Shown here piece by piece: positions 61,974 to 64,000 of a stretch of 64,000 nt of DNA (positions are counted from its first letter, which is position 1; each line of letters opens with the position of its first letter). The translations under genes were made by a program, and so were the position numbers. Where the stretch lies: contig CAJYLO010000007.1 in assembly GCA_913776245.1 (NCBI GenBank), positions 186,001 through 250,000 of the forward strand, written 5' to 3'. The DNA is from an uncultured Chryseobacterium sp. (GTDB taxonomy: Bacteria; Bacteroidota; Bacteroidia; Flavobacteriales; Weeksellaceae). Under the pieces are notes generated by a model. It worked only from the letters and a program-made list of their open reading frames with translations. It did no database searches and had not been told where the DNA came from.

Positions 61974-63541
61974 CAGGCTAATTTCAAAGTTCTGGCCTTC
62001 ACCATCCACAACCCAACAAAAGTCAAAAACCCATTCAGAATAATCAGCTCCACACCAATTCTATAATCTGTATTATTTGTTACCAGATAATTAACCAGGT
62101 AAGTCGCAATGGGAGCCAAAATCGTCACCGCCAAAATCGAATATTTCTTCGTGATTTGATATTTCGTCAAAATCCCAAAAGCAAATAATCCTAACAGCGG
62201 CCCGTAGGTATAACCCGCAATTTCCATGATCAGGTAAACAATTGACTTATCATTCAAGGCTTTGAAAACCATTATCAGGACAAAGAAAATCACCGTGAAG
62301 GTTAAATGAACTTTCATTCTCAAACGTTTCTTCTGTTTCTCCGTTTTTTTCTGGTCTTCGTTCAGGTTTAGTAAATCGACACAATAAGAACTCGTCACCG
62401 CCGTCAGAGCACCGTCAGCAGAAGGAAACAGCGCCGAAATCAAACCAATGATGAAGATCACAGAAAGCGCCATTGGGAAATGATTCAGAGACAAAGCAGG
62501 GAATAGATCGTCACCCATTATATTTTTGATTTGACCGGCAGAATCCTTGAATCCAAAAGTATTCGTAACCACTTCTTTTCCATCCACCATCGTCGAGATT
62601 TGTCCGTAATCCGCACCGTGCTGCATCGCAAAAAGATAAAGCAGACCGCCCAAAAACAGGAACGCCAGATTCACAAAAAGCAGCGTTCCGGCAAACGTCA
62701 GCATATTCTTTTTCGAGTTTTTCAGGTTATCAACCGAGATATTTTTCTGCATCATTTCCTGGTCCAGACCCGTCATCGCGATCGTAATGAACATCCCGCC
62801 CAGAATCGTTTTCAGGAAAAATGTTTTGGAATTAATGTCCGTATTGATAAAATGCGTGTACTGCTTCTGCTCCAGAATCGTGAACGCTTCTCCAAAAGAC
62901 AGATTAAGATTCGATAAAATATAAACAATGCACGCAAAAAGACTGATAATCATAAAAGACGTCTGCAAAGTATCCGTAATTACAATCGTCTTCACACCGC
63001 CTTCGAATGTGTAGAGCAGAATCATCAGAAGCAGGACAAAAGCCGTTACCCAAAACGGAACGCCAAGCGCTTCCAAAAGGAAGATCTGAAGAATATTCAC
63101 CACCAGATACAACCGCGCCGTCGCACCGATCGCTCTCGAAATAATGAAAAATACAGACCCGATCTTATGCGCCTCCACGTTGAAACGTTTCCCCAGATAG
63201 GTATAGATCGAGGTCAGATTCATCCGGTAATAGAGCGGAAGCAGAATGCCCGCAACAATGAAGTAACCGATAAAAAAACCGATCACCATCATATAGTATT
63301 CGAAACCGCCGTAGGGATTTTCGCCTCCCAAAAACTTCCCGACCGTTCCCGGAACCGAGATAAAAGTCACACCCGATAGCGACGTCCCGATCATCCCAAA
63401 CGCCACCAGCCACCATTTACTTTTCTTGTTGCCGATGAAAAAAGACTGGTTGTCGGAGTTCCGGCTTGTAAAATAAGAGATGACCAAAAGCCCGATAAAG
63501 TAGGCAAAAACAAATAATAATAAAACGGTTCCCGGATTCAT
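61973..63541 (-). CDS. Sodium:solute symporter (SSS family)
   Basis: This 522-residue membrane protein has 13 or more helices. Typical SSS segments are SLSGVTFISVPGTVGK, the Na+-site region YFIVAGILLPLYYRMN, the signature-like ITDTLQTSFMIISLFACIV and IGLISALFPSADGALTAVTSS with its Ser/Thr pair. It would import a sugar, sialic acid or amino acid with Na+. The substrate cannot be called. It is upstream of and coupled to a DUF6157 gene. Confidence 0.92.
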   Translation of the reverse strand: MNPGTVLLLFVFAYFIGLLVISYFTSRNSDNQSFFIGNKKSKWWLVAFGMIGTSLSGVTFISVPGTVGKFLGGENPYGGFEYYMMVIGFFIGYFIVAGILLPLYYRMNLTSIYTYLGKRFNVEAHKIGSVFFIISRAIGATARLYLVVNILQIFLLEALGVPFWVTAFVLLLMILLYTFEGGVKTIVITDTLQTSFMIISLFACIVYILSNLNLSFGEAFTILEQKQYTHFINTDINSKTFFLKTILGGMFITIAMTGLDQEMMQKNISVDNLKNSKKNMLTFAGTLLFVNLAFLFLGGLLYLFAMQHGADYGQISTMVDGKEVVTNTFGFKDSAGQIKNIMGDDLFPALSLNHFPMALSVIFIIGLISALFPSADGALTAVTSSYCVDLLNLNEDQKKTEKQKKRLRMKVHLTFTVIFFVLIMVFKALNDKSIVYLIMEIAGYTYGPLLGLFAFGILTKYQITKKYSILAVTILAPIATYLVNYLVTNNTDYRIGVELIILNGFLTFVGLWMVKARTLKLA

Positions 63542-63667
63542 TGTTCAGATTTGAATGGAACAAAAATAGTTTTTTTATTGTTTTGTGAGGGAATTAATTA
63601 TGAGGAACTCAAAATCATAGATTATTGTTTTTAGGAGCTTGATCCCGCTTTCCGCTATATCTTTTTT

Positions 63668-63694
63668 GTCATTGCGAACACAGTGAAGCAATCC
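63668..63694 (+). repeat. Dispersed GTCATTGCGAA...GAAGCAATCC repeat
   Basis: GTCATTGCGAACACAGTGAA then GCAATCC is a partial palindrome. A related copy is at about 13382 (GTCAATACGAACAAAGTGAA) and another degenerate one (GTCATTCCGCAGG) near 63793. The 459-bp stretch 63542-64000 contains only such repeats and the tandem array at its end. The open frame at 63575-63796 is built from them. Confidence 0.55.
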
Positions 63695-63928
63695 CTGGAA
63701 CCTTTCCCCCGCAATGATAAAAAAGGATGCCGCTGCAATCGGGGCTAGGGTATTGGTCATCCAAACAAGAGAAAACCAATCTAGTAGCTTTGTCATTCCG
63801 CAGGAAACCTAACGAAGTGGTGCGACGTAGTCAATCCAGGCTGTTTTTCTTAATGAAGTCAAACTGTAATTGCGTTCCAAGTGAAGCAATCTTTTAAGCC
63901 ATTCAAATAGAAAAGAAGACCTAATTTG

Positions 63929-64000
63929 ATATTCTTACGTCCCAAAGTTATATTCTCATTACTGTAAACAATATTCTTGTTACTGTAGACAATATTCTTA
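63929..64000. repeat. Second 21-bp tandem repeat array, running off the window
   Basis: Three 21-bp units begin at 63929, 63950 and 63971, each starting ATATTCT, with a fourth cut by the edge. The last two full units read ATATTCTCATTACTGTAAACA and ATATTCTTGTTACTGTAGACA. The unit length equals that of the array at 22388-22586, and in the opposite orientation the two share AGA and CTTGTT words. Confidence 0.8.

Noticed and set aside
63575-63796. 73-codon leftward frame after the sodium:solute symporter.
   Set aside because: Built from dispersed GTCATTGCGAA-type repeats. No domain.
1-64000. rRNA, tRNA or intact insertion sequences.
   Set aside because: I read the intergenic stretches for tRNA cloverleaf ends and transposase motifs and saw none. 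A covariance-model scan would be the decisive test.

Overview
The window looks like a chromosomal segment of a low-GC member of the Bacteroidota, most likely a flavobacterium of the Chryseobacterium group. The evidence is a type IX secretion C-terminal domain, GLPGLI, GIN-domain, YaiO and DUF6157 proteins, FtsX-type exporter operons, TAnnTTTG promoter boxes, FabV, TonB-type receptors and weak ribosome binding sites. I saw no rRNA, tRNA, CRISPR array, intact insertion sequence or prophage. Many intergenic gaps hold short dispersed palindromic or inverted-repeat elements.

Layout. 1-13.3 kb: a leftward sigma-54 response regulator, cut by the window edge, faces a rightward operon. That operon has a candidate -24/-12 promoter with two upstream palindromic half-site pairs. 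It encodes a membrane fusion protein, a GIN-domain protein, a zinc peptidase with a starch-binding-like domain, an ABC ATPase, two tandem 800-residue FtsX permeases, a GLPGLI protein and a TolC protein, and ends at an intrinsic terminator. 13.7-20.7 kb: topoisomerase III, a secreted GH28 pectinase, FabV, an acyltransferase and a Nudix hydrolase. 20.8-27.7 kb: a second tripartite exporter (TolC divergent from ATPase, two FtsX permeases and adaptor), with a 21-bp tandem array and a GC-rich dispersed element in the divergent gap.

27.7-40.3 kb is the most unusual part. A degenerate stand-alone receiver precedes a tight four-gene operon: a T9SS-exported clan-A glycosidase-like protein, a YaiO-type outer-membrane barrel, a membrane-anchored helical protein and a processive GT2 glycosyltransferase. 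Facing it is a signalling cassette of three related membrane histidine kinases and a LuxR-type response regulator. One kinase has lost the phospho-accepting histidine, and the stand-alone receiver has lost its phospho-accepting aspartate. I read this as a candidate exopolysaccharide synthesis, export and trimming system with its own regulators, two of them pseudo-enzymes. A decayed duplicate of the receiver's leader and 5' end lies just upstream.

40.3-50.4 kb: a TonB-type outer-membrane protein, MltG, DapF, an ECF sigma factor, lipoyl synthase, a small membrane protein, an ammonium transporter, a methyltransferase and an HMG-CoA synthase. 50.4-55.1 kb: a coherent alcohol/aldehyde oxidation group (AraC regulator, aldehyde dehydrogenase, AdhP, DUF779). 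55.2-64 kb: a DAACS symporter, CinA, a leftward operon (alpha/beta hydrolase, MFS, dienelactone hydrolase), a transglutaminase-like hypothetical, and a sodium:solute symporter coupled to DUF6157. A second 21-bp tandem array runs off the right edge.
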